Notes: generated by a model from the letters alone, not told the origin. A DNA stretch of 64,000 nt from Closterium sp. NIES-65 (GCA_948144175.1 CANXME010002497.1:1508501-1572500); one strand, 5' to 3'; counted from the first letter of the stretch, positions 30,590 through 41,963 are shown. Made by a program: numbers and translations.

Positions 30590-31549
30590 TTGGTGGCGAG
30601 TAGTGCGCTCCAGGACGGAGGTGTCCACCAGTTCACCCCTGCCTACGAGCGCGTGACACACTGCACGTGTGCTCGGATGGGTCGCCACCTGGCTACCTTC
30701 ACCCGGCAGCCGGGGTCGGACCTGTACACACTGACCAATGAGTCCCCTCAGGTAGCTGCGTCTGCGTTTGCGTCAGGTCAGCTGTCGGCCTCCTGCTCAT
30801 GTCGCTCCTTGTCGCACCAGACGGTCCTCTGGCACCACCACCTTGGTCACCCGTCAGTGCAGCGCCTTCGTGGCATGCACTCTCGGTACCTTATCTCTGG
30901 TCTTCCTAGGGTTCTCCCTCCCCTCCCACCCTCGCCTGCTCCTCCCTCTCTTCCCTGTGTCGAGGGGCGGCAGCGCGCCGCTCCTCACTCCTCCTCGTTT
31001 CCCCCGACGACTGCTCCCCTGCAGACCCTCCACATGGACGTGTGGGGCCCAGCCCGCGTCCGTGGACAGGGTCACGAGAGGTACTTCTTGATAGTTGTTG
31101 ACGACTACTCGCGCTACACCACAGTCTTCCCCTTGCGCACCAAGGGTGAAGTCCCTGATGTTTTGATCCGTTGGATCCGTGCTGCCTGTCTCCAGCTCAG
31201 CGAGAGGTTCCACTCAGACCTTCCTGTTCTTCGTCTGCACTCGGACAGAGGTGGGGAGTTTTCCTCCGACCTCCTGAGGGCCTTGAGTCAAGGGGAGGGC
31301 ACTGAGCAGTCGTTCACACTTCCGGCCTCTCCACAGCAGAATGGGGTTGCTGAGTGCCGCATTGGCTTGGTCATGGAGGTCGCTCGTACCTCCTTGATCC
31401 ATGCGGCTGCCCCCCACTTTCTGTGGCCGTTTGCGGTCCGATACGCTGCGCATCAGCTCAACCTTTGGCCCCGTGTCTCCGTTCCGGAGACTTCGCCGAC
31501 ACAGCGTTGGACGGGAGAGGTTGGCGATGCGTCCGTGTTCCGGGCCTAG
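30590..31549 (+). pseudogene. Element E integrase, catalytic core open
   Basis: GAG-pre-integrase HHHLGHPS ... CVEGR (HHCC), then LHMDVWGP, DDYSRYTTVFPL, LHSDRGGEF and NGVAECRIG: all three acidic residues are present. The frame stops at TAG 31547-31549 before the C-terminal signature. That signature is still readable with further stops to about 31700 (CVFLGFVPDEPG, SQDVTFDES). Confidence 0.88.
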
Positions 31550-32448
31550 GGATCTTGTGCTTTTTTCCGCGATACGTCCGCGGACAAGCTCTCCTCTTGA
31601 GCTGTTCCTTGTGTCTTCCTTGGCTTTGTCCCTGACGAGCCTGGCTAGCAGTTTTACCACCCCACCTCATGCTGTGTCTTGCCCTCTCAGGACGTCACTT
31701 TCGACGAGTCGGTCCCCTACTACCGCGTCTTCCCCTACCGCACTGCATCGCTCCCCCCCCCCGCCTCTCTTCCTCGCACCAGGTGCTGCTGTGGTAGACC
31801 CCCTCTCCCCTCAGGGTGCCGCTCCCTCGGGTGTCTCCCAGGTAGACCCGGTTGAGCCTGTTGAGGTAGATGTCGACTCTCGTCCTGCTAGGGGTGCTGA
31901 GCCTGAGAGTGCGGAGCCTGGGGGTGCGGAGCCTGGGGGTACTGAGCCTGAGCGTGCGGAGCCTTGGGGTGCTGAGCCTAGGGGTGCGGAGCCTGGGGGT
32001 ATTGAGCCTGCGGTTGCTGAGTCTGAGGGTGCTGGACCTGAGAGTGCTACGTCAGAGGGTACTGGGCCTGGGGGTGCTGCGACTGAGCGTGCTGCGCCTG
32101 GAGGCGCTCCCTCTTCACAGCAGCTGCGTGATTGGAACTCCCGGTACTGCAGCCTAAGGAGGGCGCTTCTGGAGCTAGGGGTGCTACAGGAGCTGGTGCT
32201 CGTAGTTCCCCACCTAGGCGGGAGCCGCCCTCTCCCCAGCGGCTCCGAGAGTGGTACGCTCGGCGCTGCAGTCTCCGGAGGGGCACTGCTGGTGCTTCGG
32301 ACCCTGGAGTTGGAGCTGCTACTTGTGCTTTGGACCCCGGAGTTGGAGCTGCTGCTAGAGCTGAGGACCCTGGAGTTGGAGCTGCTGCTGGTGCTGAGGA
32401 CGCTGGAGTTGGAGTCGCTGCTGGCGCTGCGGACCCTGGAGCTGGTGC
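31550..32448 (+). pseudogene. Element E INT-RT linker, part before F
   Basis: 15-bp GGTGCGGAGCCTGGG units (31900-32030) encode GAEPG repeats. SSQQLRDWNSR and SPQRLREWYARRC motifs follow (about 32115-32270), then ~33-bp units encoding DPGVGAAAGAE (32290-32440). The frame runs straight to the F insertion and continues beyond it at 39844. Confidence 0.82.
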
Positions 32449-32573
32449 TGTCAAACTCATATTATATAGCTTATGTAGGCTATAGTGGGGTAGACACTAT
32501 GGGGTACAGTTTCCTAGGGTTTCCTACTTGTACCCAACTTTGTGCTAGTTCATTCCATTCCTCGATTCTGACA
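32449..32573 (+). repeat. 5' LTR of element F
   Basis: TGTCAAACTCATATT ... CGATTCTGACA. It holds ATTATATAG near its start and CTAGGGTTT. Confidence 0.95.
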
Positions 32574-32587
32574 TGGTATAGAGCTGG
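32574..32587 (+). other. Primer-binding site of element F
   Basis: TGGTATAGAGCTGG directly after the LTR. Confidence 0.85.
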
Positions 32588-32689
32588 TTCCCTCGTGGGA
32601 ACTTCCTAGGGCCCACCACTGAACATCTTATTTTCCTGCCCTGAGATCGAGTCGCTTCTGACCGAGGTGCGCCCTGTGTGCCGCCCTCC

Positions 32690-33530
32690 CCTTAGCGACC
32701 CGTCGCGCCGCCCTCAGCGGCCCTCCCCCTCTCACGGCCCCTCGCGACCCCATCGCTGCCCTCCTAGCGGCCCGTCGCGCCGCCCCCAGCGGCCCCTCCT
32801 CCACGGCCCCGTCGCCGCCCTATCGCGGCCCCGTCGCCACCCTATCGCGGCCCGTCGCCGCCTTATCGCGGCCCGTCGCCGCCCTCTTGCGGCCTCGTCG
32901 CCGCCCTATCGCGGCCACGTCGCCGCCCTCTTGCGGCCCCGTCGCCGCCCTATCGAGGCCCCGTCGCCGCCCTATCGCGGCCCCGTCGCCTCCCTCTCAC
33001 GGCCCCGTCACCGCCGTTCGAGGCCTAGTCGCCGCCCGTAGCGGCCGTGCAGCCGCCCCTCGCGGCCTCGTCGCCGCCCTCTCACGGCCGCGTCACCGCC
33101 CTCTTGCGGCCTCGTCGCCACCCCTCCGCGGCCCCGTTACCGCTCCTAAGCGGCCCCGTCGCCGCCCCTAAGCGGCCCCGACGCCGCCTCCTACACGGCC
33201 TTGACGCCGCCTCTACTGAGCCGCCCAGCAGCAAAGCCGCCGAGCCGCCCAGCAGCCGAGCCGCCGAGCCGGCCAGCAGCCGAGCCGCCCAGCATCCGAG
33301 CCGCCTAGCCGCCGAGCCGACCAACAGCCAAGCCGCCGAGCCGCCCGGCAGCCGACCCGCCGAGCCGCCCGACAGTCGAGCCGCCCAGAAGCCGAGCCGC
33401 CGAGCCGCCCAGCACCCGACCGCCAAGCCGCCCAGCAGCCGAGCCGCCCAGCAGCAGAGCCGCCGAGCCGCCCAGAACCCGACCGCCGGGCCGCCCAACA
33501 GCCGAGCCGCTGAGCCGCTACCAGTCCTAC
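32690..33530 (+). repeat. Element F 5' leader, two satellite types
   Basis: CGGCCCCGTCGCCGCCCTATCG units (32700-33190), then CAGCCGAGCCGCCGAGCCGCC units (33220-33520). The second type is the sense-strand counterpart of the GGCGGCTCGGCTG units in C, showing that C and F are related in the leader too. Confidence 0.88.
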
Positions 33531-33593
33531 CGATGCGCCCCGGCCCTACTTACTCGTACTGGTGAGCCCACTCCTTGCTAGACCTCTGCAGTC

Positions 33594-34499
33594 ATGGCTA
33601 CCCCCAGTGTTCTTACCTTTGACACTGAGGGCCGTGCTGTTGACTTTGAGGTCTGGGTCGATGACCTCCAGCTGTTCCTCCAGTGCGATAGGGTAGACGG
33701 CCTCTCTCTGTTTGACCTCACCTCTCGTGCCTCCCCTGCCCCGCTTGCTACTGCCGACAGCACTGTTCTCTCACAGTGGGCGACACGCAATGCTGCTGCC
33801 CGTCTTGCTATGCGTCGCCACTTACTGACCACTTAGCGTGCACACTTAAGCCAGTACAAGAGTGCTCAGACCTTGTACGACGTTGTAGTTGCATGCTACT
33901 CTTCCCCTGCCAGTACTGCACTGAGCCGCCTCATGCTACCGTACCTCTTCCCTGACCTTGCTGCCTTTCCCACAGTCGCTGACCTCATTACGCACCTTCG
34001 CACTAGTGACACTCGCTACCGCGCTGCGCTTCCTGCTGAGTTCTGCGCCAAGAACCCCCCCCCCCCCATGCACATTGCCCTCTACTACATAGTCACCCGG
34101 CTCCCTGACTCTCTCCGCGTAGTCAGGGACCACTTCCTCTCTGCTTGCCCCACCACTCTCACCGTTGACCTCCTTGAGAAGGGCCTCCTAGTAGCAGAGA
34201 AGAGCATAGTCGCTGTAGGAGCCTCTCGTGGTGACCCTCACACCCCCGTCTTTGAGGGGTGTTCCCCCTCCCCCCTCTTGCCCTCTGTTGCTTCTGCTGC
34301 TGCTACCGACCTCGTTGGTTTCTACGGGGTCGGCGCTGCGTCTGCCCCTAGCGGGAGACGCCGCACCGGCAAGGGCAAGGGGGCCAAGGGCGCTGGAGGG
34401 GCTGGCGGGGGCGGTGGAGGTGGTGGTGGAGGCAGTGGAGGGGGTGGGGGTGGTGGTGGGAGTGGTGGCGGGGGTGGCGGCGGCGGCGGCAGCAGTTGA
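33594..34499 (+). pseudogene. Element F Gag, one nonsense mutation
   Basis: Starts MATPSVLTFDTEGRA with VWVDDLQLFLQC. TAG at 33834-33836 replaces Glu, then the same frame continues RAHLSQYKSAQ, PDLAAFPTVADLITHL, a 13-base C run (34055-34067, Pro), YYIVTRLPDSLRVVRDHF and GKGKGAKG plus Gly tract to TGA at 34497-34499. The Gly-rich coding continues after that stop to about 34665. Confidence 0.87.
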
Positions 34500-34670
34500 G
34501 GCGGAGGAGGCGGCGGTGGTGGCGGAGGGAGCGAAGGCGGCGGAGGTGGCGGAGGAGGCGGAGGTGGAGGAGGCGGCGGAGGCGGCGGCGGCGGCGGCGG
34601 TGGAGCGGGTTGCGACTCTGCGCATAGGAGTGGGTCAGGTGGTGGTCCTCGCCAGCAGCAGTAGCGTGGT

Positions 34671-36098
34671 GTGACCCTGTCCCCTCAGCAGCTTCGTGAG
34701 TGGTACGCTGCGCGTCAGCGCGGTGGGAGTACTGGTCCCTGCACTTACGTCCTCCGTACCGGCGATCGAGCTAGTGAGCAGTGCGGGGGCCCGCACTCCA
34801 CACAGCGCTGCTTCGGCCGCCTGACGGACGCGTGGCGTCACCAGTTCCCTGACGCGTCAGAGATCCCTCGCTGGGGACATCTGTCTAGGGTGGGAGTTGC
34901 CATCTTTGATCTTGACTATGATGCTATCCTCCCTACCATGTATTCTGTGACTACTAGTGTTGAGGGTGACTATTACCTGTGTGTACCGCCTGACCCGGGC
35001 ATTGAGGCCACTGCTCTAGGTGCTGGTGAGGCTGCAGTTCTAGGTGCTAGTGCGTCTGCTGGCCCAGGTGCTAGTGCATCTGCTGCCCCAGGTGCTGGTG
35101 AGTCTGCTCTCTCAGGTACTACGTCGGCTCAGGCCTTCCACACCTTCACCCTTGACTCGGGTGCATCTCGCTCCTTCTTTCGAGACCGCACCACTCTTAT
35201 GCCGCTCAGTCGGCCGGTTGCAGTCTCCCTGGCGGACTCCTCTGGGGGTCCTGTCCTTGCTAGCTTCTCCACTGTCTTACCGTGCCCGGCAGCCCCCTCT
35301 GGCACCCTGTCAGGTCTCTACCTTACCTCGTTCTCTACGAACTTGGTGAGTGGAGCGGACCTACATGATAGGGGGGTTGACCAGTTCACTCCTGCGAGTC
35401 AGCGAGTGACCCACTGCACGTGTGCTCGGACAGGCCGACACTTGGCCATGTTCACCTGTCGGCCAGGGTCGAGCCTATACACCCTTACTACTGAGTCTCC
35501 TCCGGCTGCTGAGTCTGGCCAGATAGCTGCGTCGAGTCAGGTGTTTTCTACAGCGTCCAGGTCTGGTCCTGGGTCTGCTCCCTGCTCGTGTCGTCTCCTG
35601 TCCCACCAGACTCTCCTCTGGCACCACCGCCTTGGTCACCCCTCCCTGCCTCGTCTCAAAGTCATGGCATCCCGTGTCCTTGTCTCTGGTCTCCCTCGGT
35701 CTCTCCCTCCCCTACCTCCGGGGCCTGGCCCTACCTGCGTCCCCTGCGTCGAGGGGCGACAGCGCGCCTCCCCTCACTCCTCCGAGTTTCCTCTGACAGA
35801 GGCTCCGCTACAGACCCTCCACATGGACGTGTGGGGCCCCGCCCGCGTCCGTGGGCAGGGGCACGAGCGTTACTTCCTGTTGGTGGTTGACGACTACTCG
35901 TGTTACACCACAGTATTTCCCTTGCGTAGCAAGGGTGACGTTGCTGAGGTGTTGATCGGCTGGATCCACGCAGCTTGTCTCCAGCTAAGGGAGAGTTTCG
36001 GCTCGGACTTTCCTGTCCTGCGTCTGCACTCGGACAGAGGCGGGGAGTTTTCCTCTGCCTGTCTGAGAGCCTTGTGTCGTGCACAGGGCATCCGCTAG
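34671..36098 (+). CDS. Element F zinc-knuckle-like motif, protease, integrase N-part (475 codons, open)
   Basis: In order: LSPQQLREWYAARQ, C-x13-C-x3-H-x4-C (CTYVLRTGDR...CGGPHSTQRCF), DLDYDAILPTMYS, an Ala/Gly-rich spacer, protease LDSGASRSFF with DSG at 35154-35162, TFSTNLVS-type linker, HHRLGHPS ... CVPCVEGR (HHCC), LHMDVWGP, and LHSDRGGEF. It ends at TAG 36096-36098, replacing Gln, so the third integrase acid lies beyond the stop. The first Met is internal to Gag-Pol. Confidence 0.92.
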   Translation: MTLSPQQLREWYAARQRGGSTGPCTYVLRTGDRASEQCGGPHSTQRCFGRLTDAWRHQFPDASEIPRWGHLSRVGVAIFDLDYDAILPTMYSVTTSVEGDYYLCVPPDPGIEATALGAGEAAVLGASASAGPGASASAAPGAGESALSGTTSAQAFHTFTLDSGASRSFFRDRTTLMPLSRPVAVSLADSSGGPVLASFSTVLPCPAAPSGTLSGLYLTSFSTNLVSGADLHDRGVDQFTPASQRVTHCTCARTGRHLAMFTCRPGSSLYTLTTESPPAAESGQIAASSQVFSTASRSGPGSAPCSCRLLSHQTLLWHHRLGHPSLPRLKVMASRVLVSGLPRSLPPLPPGPGPTCVPCVEGRQRASPHSSEFPLTEAPLQTLHMDVWGPARVRGQGHERYFLLVVDDYSCYTTVFPLRSKGDVAEVLIGWIHAACLQLRESFGSDFPVLRLHSDRGGEFSSACLRALCRAQGIR

Positions 36099-36911
36099 AC
36101 CTTCACGGTTCCGGCCTCTCCACAGCAAAATGGGATTGCTGAGCGCCGCATTGGCATGGTCATGGACGTCGCTCGTACGTCCATGATGCATGCGGCTGCC
36201 CCCCATTTTCTGAGGCCGTTTGCGGTTCAGTACGCGGCGCATCAGCTCAACCTTCAGCCCCGGGTCTCCTTGTCAGAGACCTCCCCCACCTTGCGGTGGA
36301 CAGGGAAGGTTGGTGATGCGTCTACGTTTCGGGTCTGCGCATCTCGGGCGTTTGTCCGCGACTTGTGTGCGGACAAGCTCTCCCCCCGTGCTGTTCCTTG
36401 CGTCTTCGTTGGCTTCCCCCCTAATGCGCCTGGGAGGCAGTTTTACCACCCCACCTCACGCCGTGTTCTGTCCTCTCAGGACGTCACCTTTGACGAGTCG
36501 GTGCCTTATTACCGTCTCTTCCCCTACCGCACTGCGCCCCTCCCCCCGCCGTCGCTCTTCATTGCGCCAGGTCATCCCCCGGTAGACCCCGTCCCCCCTC
36601 AGGGTCCTTCCCCGTCGGGTGTGTCCCAGGTAGACGCAATCGAGCCTGTCGAAGTAGCTGTTGACTCTGGTGCTGCTAGAGGTGCTGAGACTGAGGGTGC
36701 TGAGACGGGGGGTGCTGAGACTGGGGGTGCTGAGTCTGGGGGTGCTGAGCCTGGGGGTGCTGGGTCTGGAGATGCTGAGCCTGGGGGTGCGGAGCCTGGG
36801 GGTGCGGAGTCTGGGGGCGCTGGGTCTGCTCCTGTGGCCGCCGGCGGTGCTTCCTCGAGGCGGGAGCCACTCTCTCCACAGGAGCTGCGCAACTGGTTTG
36901 CCCGCCGCTGA
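36099..36911 (+). pseudogene. Element F integrase C-part and start of linker
   Basis: Continues the frame after the stop: SPQQNGIAERRIG (catalytic Glu), AAPHFLRPFAVQYAAHQLNL, CVFVGFPPNAPG, FYHPTSRRVLSSQDVTFDES, then 15-bp GAESGGAEPGG units (36690-36830) and SPQELRNWFARR ending in TGA 36909-36911. Confidence 0.88.
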
Positions 36912-37529
36912 AGCCGTGCTGCTGGAGCTGGAGGTACTACTGTTGCTGCTGGTCCTGGAGGTGCTCGTACTGACGGTACTGGAGCTCCTAGGACTGGGGG
37001 TGCTGCTGGGGCTGCTAGAGCTGGTCTTGCTGGAGCTGCTGGCGGTACTGGAGCTGCCGGTCTTGCTGGAGTTGGTGCTGCTAGAGCTACTGGAGCTGGA
37101 GCTGCTGGGGGTGTTGGCGCTAGTGTTTCTACTGGCGCTGGTGCGTCTGGGGGTGCTGTAGTTGGCGCTGTTGGAGCTGGAGGTGCTACTGGCACTGGTG
37201 TTGCCACTAGAGGTACTGGTGCTGTCCCTGCTGGTTCTGGAGGCGCTGCGCGGCCGCAGCCATACTTCGTTCCGCTCCTTGAGCAGGTTCTTGGTCTCCC
37301 GCCCTCTACTGGTCCTGCTCCTCCCTTAGCATGTCCACAACCTGTCCAGTCGCAGTCACAGTTACAGCCCGCCTCCCCCCTACCTGCTCCTTCTCCCTAC
37401 ACTGGTCCTACTGGAGGTCTTGCTGAGCGTCGTGAGCCTGCGTCTCGTTTAGCGTCGCCTGTTCGTGCTGCTTGCACTAGTCGCCGTGCTCCGCGTCCGC
37501 GTCCTCCTGCGGTCCCAGGCACACACCAG
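36912..37529 (+). pseudogene. Element F Gly/Ala/Thr linker
   Basis: Short GGTGCTxxTGGAGCTxxT repeats encode GAGGTTGAGAARAGLAGAAG-type sequence. Then comes a RPQPYFVPLLEQVLGLPP motif, shared with A and E, and SPYTGPTGGLAERREP. Confidence 0.75.
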
Positions 37530-39054
37530 ATGGCATTGCGTCCTTCCACTGCTCCTCTGCGTGTCCCGTTTCCGTCTCCTCCAGAGTCCTCTCTTCTTCT
37601 TCTTGCTGACCCTGAGTCTGACTCTCTTCGTGCTGCCAGTCCTACTATCATGCGTCTCCTGGCCACTGTTGTCACTGACCCTTCCTTTGAGTCCACTGCT
37701 GCGTCTGCTCTAGTCTCTGAGCTTGTCGACTTCGCGGCTCGCTGTCGTCTAGACTACGCTGCTGGTATTGTTGCTTTGTCTGAGTCTGTCTGTCCTCCAT
37801 ACTTTGGGGGTGAGTGTGCTCTTAGCACGGACGTCCTTGAGGACAGGCGGGAGGAGTTCCAGTTCTTTGCTGCTGCTTTGCCCCATCTGGTGTCCATGCT
37901 GATTGCCCCTTAGGGAGACCCGGATGCACTAGACATCCCGACTCCTCGATCGTACGCTGAGGCGATCGAGGGTCCTTACTCCTCTCAGTGGCAATCAGCC
38001 ATGGACGCAAAGATGGCTTCTTGGAAGTCCAGAGGCACCTATGTCGACGAGGTTCCCCCACCTGGGGCGAACATTGTCAGGGGGAATGTTGATTTTCAGG
38101 GTGAAGCGGCCGCCGGGTTCTCTGCCTGTCTTCAAGGCACGTTACGTGGCTCGAGGCTTCAGTCAGCGGCCAGGAGTTGACTACTTTCAGACCTTCTCTC
38201 CCACCGTGAAGATAACCACTCTTCGGGTGCTGCTGCACATAGCCGCTAAGCGCGACTACGAGCTTCACTCTCTTGACTTCAGCACAGCTTTCTTGCAGGG
38301 CAGCCTGCACAAGGAGATCTGGCTGCGCCGCCCACCTGGCTTTACTGGGTCGTTTCCTCCTGGTACCCAATGGAGCCTCTGGCGGCCAGTCTACGGTCTC
38401 CGCCAGGCGCCCGGTGAGTGGCACGACACACTGAGGACTACACTTGCGGCTCTTGGGTTTGCTCCTTCTACAACCGACCCATCGCAGTTTCTGCGCACCG
38501 ACACCTCTTTGCTGCCGCTCTACATCCTCGTGTACATTGACGACTTGGTCTTTGCCACTGCTGACACTGCTGGACTTGCCCACGTGAAGTCCGAGCTGCA
38601 GAAGAGACACACGTGCACAGACCTGGGTGAACTGCGCAGCTACCTTGGCTTGCAGATCACCCAGGACAGAGCACAGCACACCATCACCTTGACTCAGTCA
38701 CACATGGTGCAGCAGGTCCTTCAGCGCTTCGACTTCACGTACTCCTCGCCTCAGGCCACTCCTCTGTCTACTCGCCACTCGCTCTCAGCTTTGCCTTCGG
38801 ATGAGTCCGTAGAGCCGAGTGGCCCATACCCAGAGCTTGTTGGTTGCCTCATGTACCTGATGACCTGCACACGACCTGACCTTGCATACCCTCTTAGCAT
38901 CTTGGCACGCTATGTTGCTCATGGGAGACACCGACCAGAGCACATGGGTGCAGCGAAGAGGGTGTTGCGCTACTTGTGCAGTACGTCGGGCATGGGGCTA
39001 GTGCTTGGAGGGCGACGTCGAGTGGTCCTCACAGGTCACGCTGACGCTTTTTAG
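37530..39054 (+). pseudogene. Element F reverse transcriptase, broken
   Basis: Begins in ADPESDSLRAASPT, RLLATVVTDPSFES, FAARCRLDYAA. TAG at 37911-37913 replaces Lys/Glu before GDPDA. A frameshift near 38080 leads to the main frame (from 38041): FRVKRPPGSLPVF, RYVARGFSQRPGVDYFQTFSP, LDFSTAFLQGSLH, RPPGFTGS, YGLRQAPGEW. The polymerase box at 38532-38543 is YIDD, catalytically acceptable. The frame stops at TAG 39052-39054 in the RNase H entry motif. Confidence 0.9.
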
Positions 39055-39501
39055 GCTGATAACCAGGCTCTGCAGCGGTCATCATAGGGTTACACCTTCA
39101 GCCTTGGCTCCGGCTCTGTTTCGTGGCGATCTACCCGCTTGTCTTCTGTTTTCAGCTCCAGCTATGAGGATGAGATCTACGCAGGGGCCATGACTGCACA
39201 GGAGCTACGCTGGCTCACCTACTTGTTGACTAACCTAGGAGAGCCGCCTCGTTCTCCTCCAGTTCTGTACGTAGACAACAAGGCCATGCTGGCCTTGTGT
39301 CGGGGGCACAGACTGGAACACAGAACGAAGCACATTGCTCTTTGCTACTTCCTTGTTCGTGAGCTGCAGCAGCGTGGCCAGCTGCGCCTTGCTTTCGTGG
39401 CCTCTGAGGCCAAGACTGTTGATATCTTTACCAAGGCACTTCCGCCTTGTGATCATCAGCGCTTCTGTACGATGTTTGGTCTTGTGCCTACTTGGCCTCA
39501 C
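39055..39501 (+). pseudogene. Element F RNase H
   Basis: After the stop at 39052 and another near 39085, an open stretch from 39139 holds SSYEDEIYAGAM (Cys-Glu-Ala changed), QELRWLTYLLTNLGE, YVDNKAMLALC and KTVDIFTKALPPCDHQRF. Confidence 0.85.
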
Positions 39502-39713
39502 TTGCTCACTTCTTCACCTTGTGTGTACTATGATCTTTCTATACCTGCACTTGCTTGTTTGCCGTTATATATGATCTTGCATGTGAACTGGCCTTTTGGC
39601 CTTGCGCTTGTGCTCGGATTGTGTGGTGACATTGTGAGCCACCCTGAGCTTGCTTTGCTTTGCTTGAATGGTCTTGTGACCTCTTGTTCTCCCCCATTTT
39701 GCCTATGGGGGTG

Positions 39714-39838
39714 TGTCAAACTCATATTATATAGCTTGTGTAGGCTATAGTGGGGTAGACACTATGGGGTACAGTTTCCTAGGGTTTCCTACTTGTAGCC
39801 AACTTTGTGCTAGTTCATTCCATTCCTCGATTCTGACA
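39714..39838 (+). repeat. 3' LTR of element F
   Basis: A 125-bp partner of 32449-32573, preceded by CCCCATTTTGCCTATGGGGGTG (39691-39713 region), the polypurine tract. Confidence 0.95.
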
Positions 39839-39843
39839 GGTGC

Positions 39844-40322
39844 TGCTGGAGGTGCTGCTGGTGCTGGAGCTGCTGGAGGTACTGCTGGTACTGGAGCTGC
39901 TGGAGCCGCTGATTCTGGAGGTGCTCGTACTGGAGTGACTGGAGGTGCTGGAGCTTCTGGAGGTGCTGTTGGTGCTTTTGGAGGTGCTACTGCTGCTTGA
40001 GCTGCTGGAGGTGCTGCTGGTGCTGGAGCTGCTGGAGGTTCTGGAGCTGCTGGAGCTGCTAGTGATGCTGCGGGAGTTGTAGCTGGAGACCCTGGAGCTG
40101 AGGGCACTGGTGCTGTCTCTGCTGGCTCAGGAGGAGCTGCGCCGCCGCGGCCGTACTACTTTTCGCTCCTTCAGCAGGTTCTTGGCCTCCCGCCCCCTAC
40201 TGGTCCCACACCTCTCCTACTGAGTCCACCGCCTGTCCAGTCGCAGTCACTATTACAGCCTGCCTCTCCGCGGCCTAGTCCTTCTCCTTACGCTGGGCCG
40301 ACTGGAGGTCTTAAGGAGCGTC
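39844..40322 (+). pseudogene. Element E linker, part after F
   Basis: Continues the frame cut at 32448 with GAAGGAGAAGGTAGTGAAG-type repeats, a stop near 39998, then PPRPYYFSLLQQVLGLPPP and SPYAGPTGGLKERREP. Confidence 0.8.
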
Positions 40323-41963
40323 GTGAGCCTGAGTCTTGTCCTGCGTTGCCTGAGTCGTCCAGAGTCTCTTCTTCGTGCTGTCCGCACTGGTCGTCGTGTT
40401 CCGCGTGAGCGTCCTCCTCCTGTACCCGGCACTCACTATATGACTCTGCGTCCTTCTACTACTCCACAACGTGTCCCTCTTCCGTCTCCTCCTGCGTCCT
40501 CTCTTCTTGCTCTTGCTGACCCGGAGTCTGACTCCCTTCGTGCTGCCAGTCCTACTGTCATGCGTCTCCTCGCCACTGTTGTCACTAACCCTTCCTTTGA
40601 GTCCACTGCTGCGTCTGCTCTAGTCGCCGAGCTTGTTGACTTTGCTGCCGCCTGTCGTCTCGACTACGCTGCTAGTCTTGTTGCTGAGTGTGAGTCTGTC
40701 TGTCCTTCGTCCGTCGGGGGTGAGTGTGCTCTTGGCACTGACGTCCTTGAGGACAGACAGGAGGAGTTTGAGTGCCTTGCCGCTGCTTTACCTCATCTCG
40801 TGTCCAAGGTGGTTGCCCCTAAGGGAGACCCGGATGCACCAGACACCCCGACCCCGCGCTCTTACGCAGAGGCGATAGAGGGTCCCCACTCCTCTCAGTG
40901 GCAGTCAGCCATGGACGCAGAGATGGCTTCTTGGAAGTCCACAGGCACCTACGTCGATGACGTTCCCCCGCCTAGGGCGAACATCGTCAGTGGCATGTGG
41001 ATTTTCAGGGTGAAGCGGCCGCCGGGTTCTCCGCCTGTCTTCAAGGCGCGTTACGTTGCACGAGGCTTCAGTCAGTGTGAGGGAGTTGACTTCTTCCAGA
41101 CCCTCTCCCCTACCCCGAAGATGACCACTCTTCGGGTTCTGCTGCACGTCGCTGCTCAGCGTGACTACGAGCTCTACTCTCTTGACTTCAGTACAGCTTT
41201 CTTACAGGGCAGCCTGCACGAGGAGATCTGGCTGCGTCGCCCACCTGGCTTCACTGGGCTGTTTCCTGCTGGTACCCAGTGGAGCCTCCGGCGGCCAGTC
41301 TACGGTCTCTGCCAGGCACCCCATGAATGGCACGACACACTGAGGACTACTATTGCTGCTCTTGGGTTTGCTTCTTCTACTGCTGACCCGTCGCTGTTTC
41401 TACGTACCGACACCACTATGCCGCCGTTCTACATTCTCGTGTACGTAGACAACTTGGTCTTTGCTACTGGTGACACTGAGGGACTCGCCCACGTGAAGTC
41501 GGAGCTGCAGAAGAGGCACACGTGCACAGACCTGGGTGAGCTGACAAGCTATCTTGGCTTGCGGATCACCCGGGACAGAGCACAGCGCACCATCACCTTG
41601 ACTCAGTCACACATGGTGCAGCAGGTCCCTCAGCGCTTCCTCTTCACGTACTCCTTGCCTCAATCCACTCCTCTGCCTACCGGTCAGTCGCTCTCAGCTC
41701 TGCCTTCAGATGAGTCCGTAGAGCCGAGTGGCCCGTATCCAGAGCTTGTGGGCTGCCTCATGTACCTGATGACCTGCACTCGACCTGACCTTGCATACCC
41801 TCTTAGCATCCTAGCACGCTATGTTGCTCCTGGCCGTCACCGGAAGGAGCACATGGATGTCGCTAAGAGGGTGTTGCGCTACTTGTGCAGTGCGTCGGGC
41901 ATGGGGCTAGTGCTTGGAGGACAGAGTGACGTTGTCCTCACTAGGCACTCAGACGCTTCTTAG
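40323..41963 (+). CDS. Element E linker end plus reverse transcriptase (546 codons, open, catalytic change)
   Basis: Long open frame: MTLRPSTTPQRVPLPSPP, ADPESDSLRAASPT, DFAAACRLDYAA, WQSAMDAEMASWKS, GMWIFRVKRPPGS, RYVARGFSQCEGVDFFQT, LDFSTAFLQGSLH, RPPGFTGLF, YGLCQAPHEWHD. The polymerase box at 41442-41453 reads YVDN: the second Asp is Asn, so RT should be inactive. The frame ends at TAG 41961-41963, replacing the Trp of SDASWADD at the RNase H entry. The start Met is internal. Confidence 0.92.
   Translation: MSLSLVLRCLSRPESLLRAVRTGRRVPRERPPPVPGTHYMTLRPSTTPQRVPLPSPPASSLLALADPESDSLRAASPTVMRLLATVVTNPSFESTAASALVAELVDFAAACRLDYAASLVAECESVCPSSVGGECALGTDVLEDRQEEFECLAAALPHLVSKVVAPKGDPDAPDTPTPRSYAEAIEGPHSSQWQSAMDAEMASWKSTGTYVDDVPPPRANIVSGMWIFRVKRPPGSPPVFKARYVARGFSQCEGVDFFQTLSPTPKMTTLRVLLHVAAQRDYELYSLDFSTAFLQGSLHEEIWLRRPPGFTGLFPAGTQWSLRRPVYGLCQAPHEWHDTLRTTIAALGFASSTADPSLFLRTDTTMPPFYILVYVDNLVFATGDTEGLAHVKSELQKRHTCTDLGELTSYLGLRITRDRAQRTITLTQSHMVQQVPQRFLFTYSLPQSTPLPTGQSLSALPSDESVEPSGPYPELVGCLMYLMTCTRPDLAYPLSILARYVAPGRHRKEHMDVAKRVLRYLCSASGMGLVLGGQSDVVLTRHSDAS

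Larger units (their letters stand above)
32449..39838 (+). mobile_element. Copia element F, full length, nested in E
   Basis: A 7,390-bp element with two 125-bp LTRs (two differences) and TSD GGTGC perfect at 32444-32448 and 39839-39843. Domains are complete but with scattered stops. It is closest to C in Gag (MATPSVLTFDTEGRAVDFEV) and RT. Confidence 0.97.
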
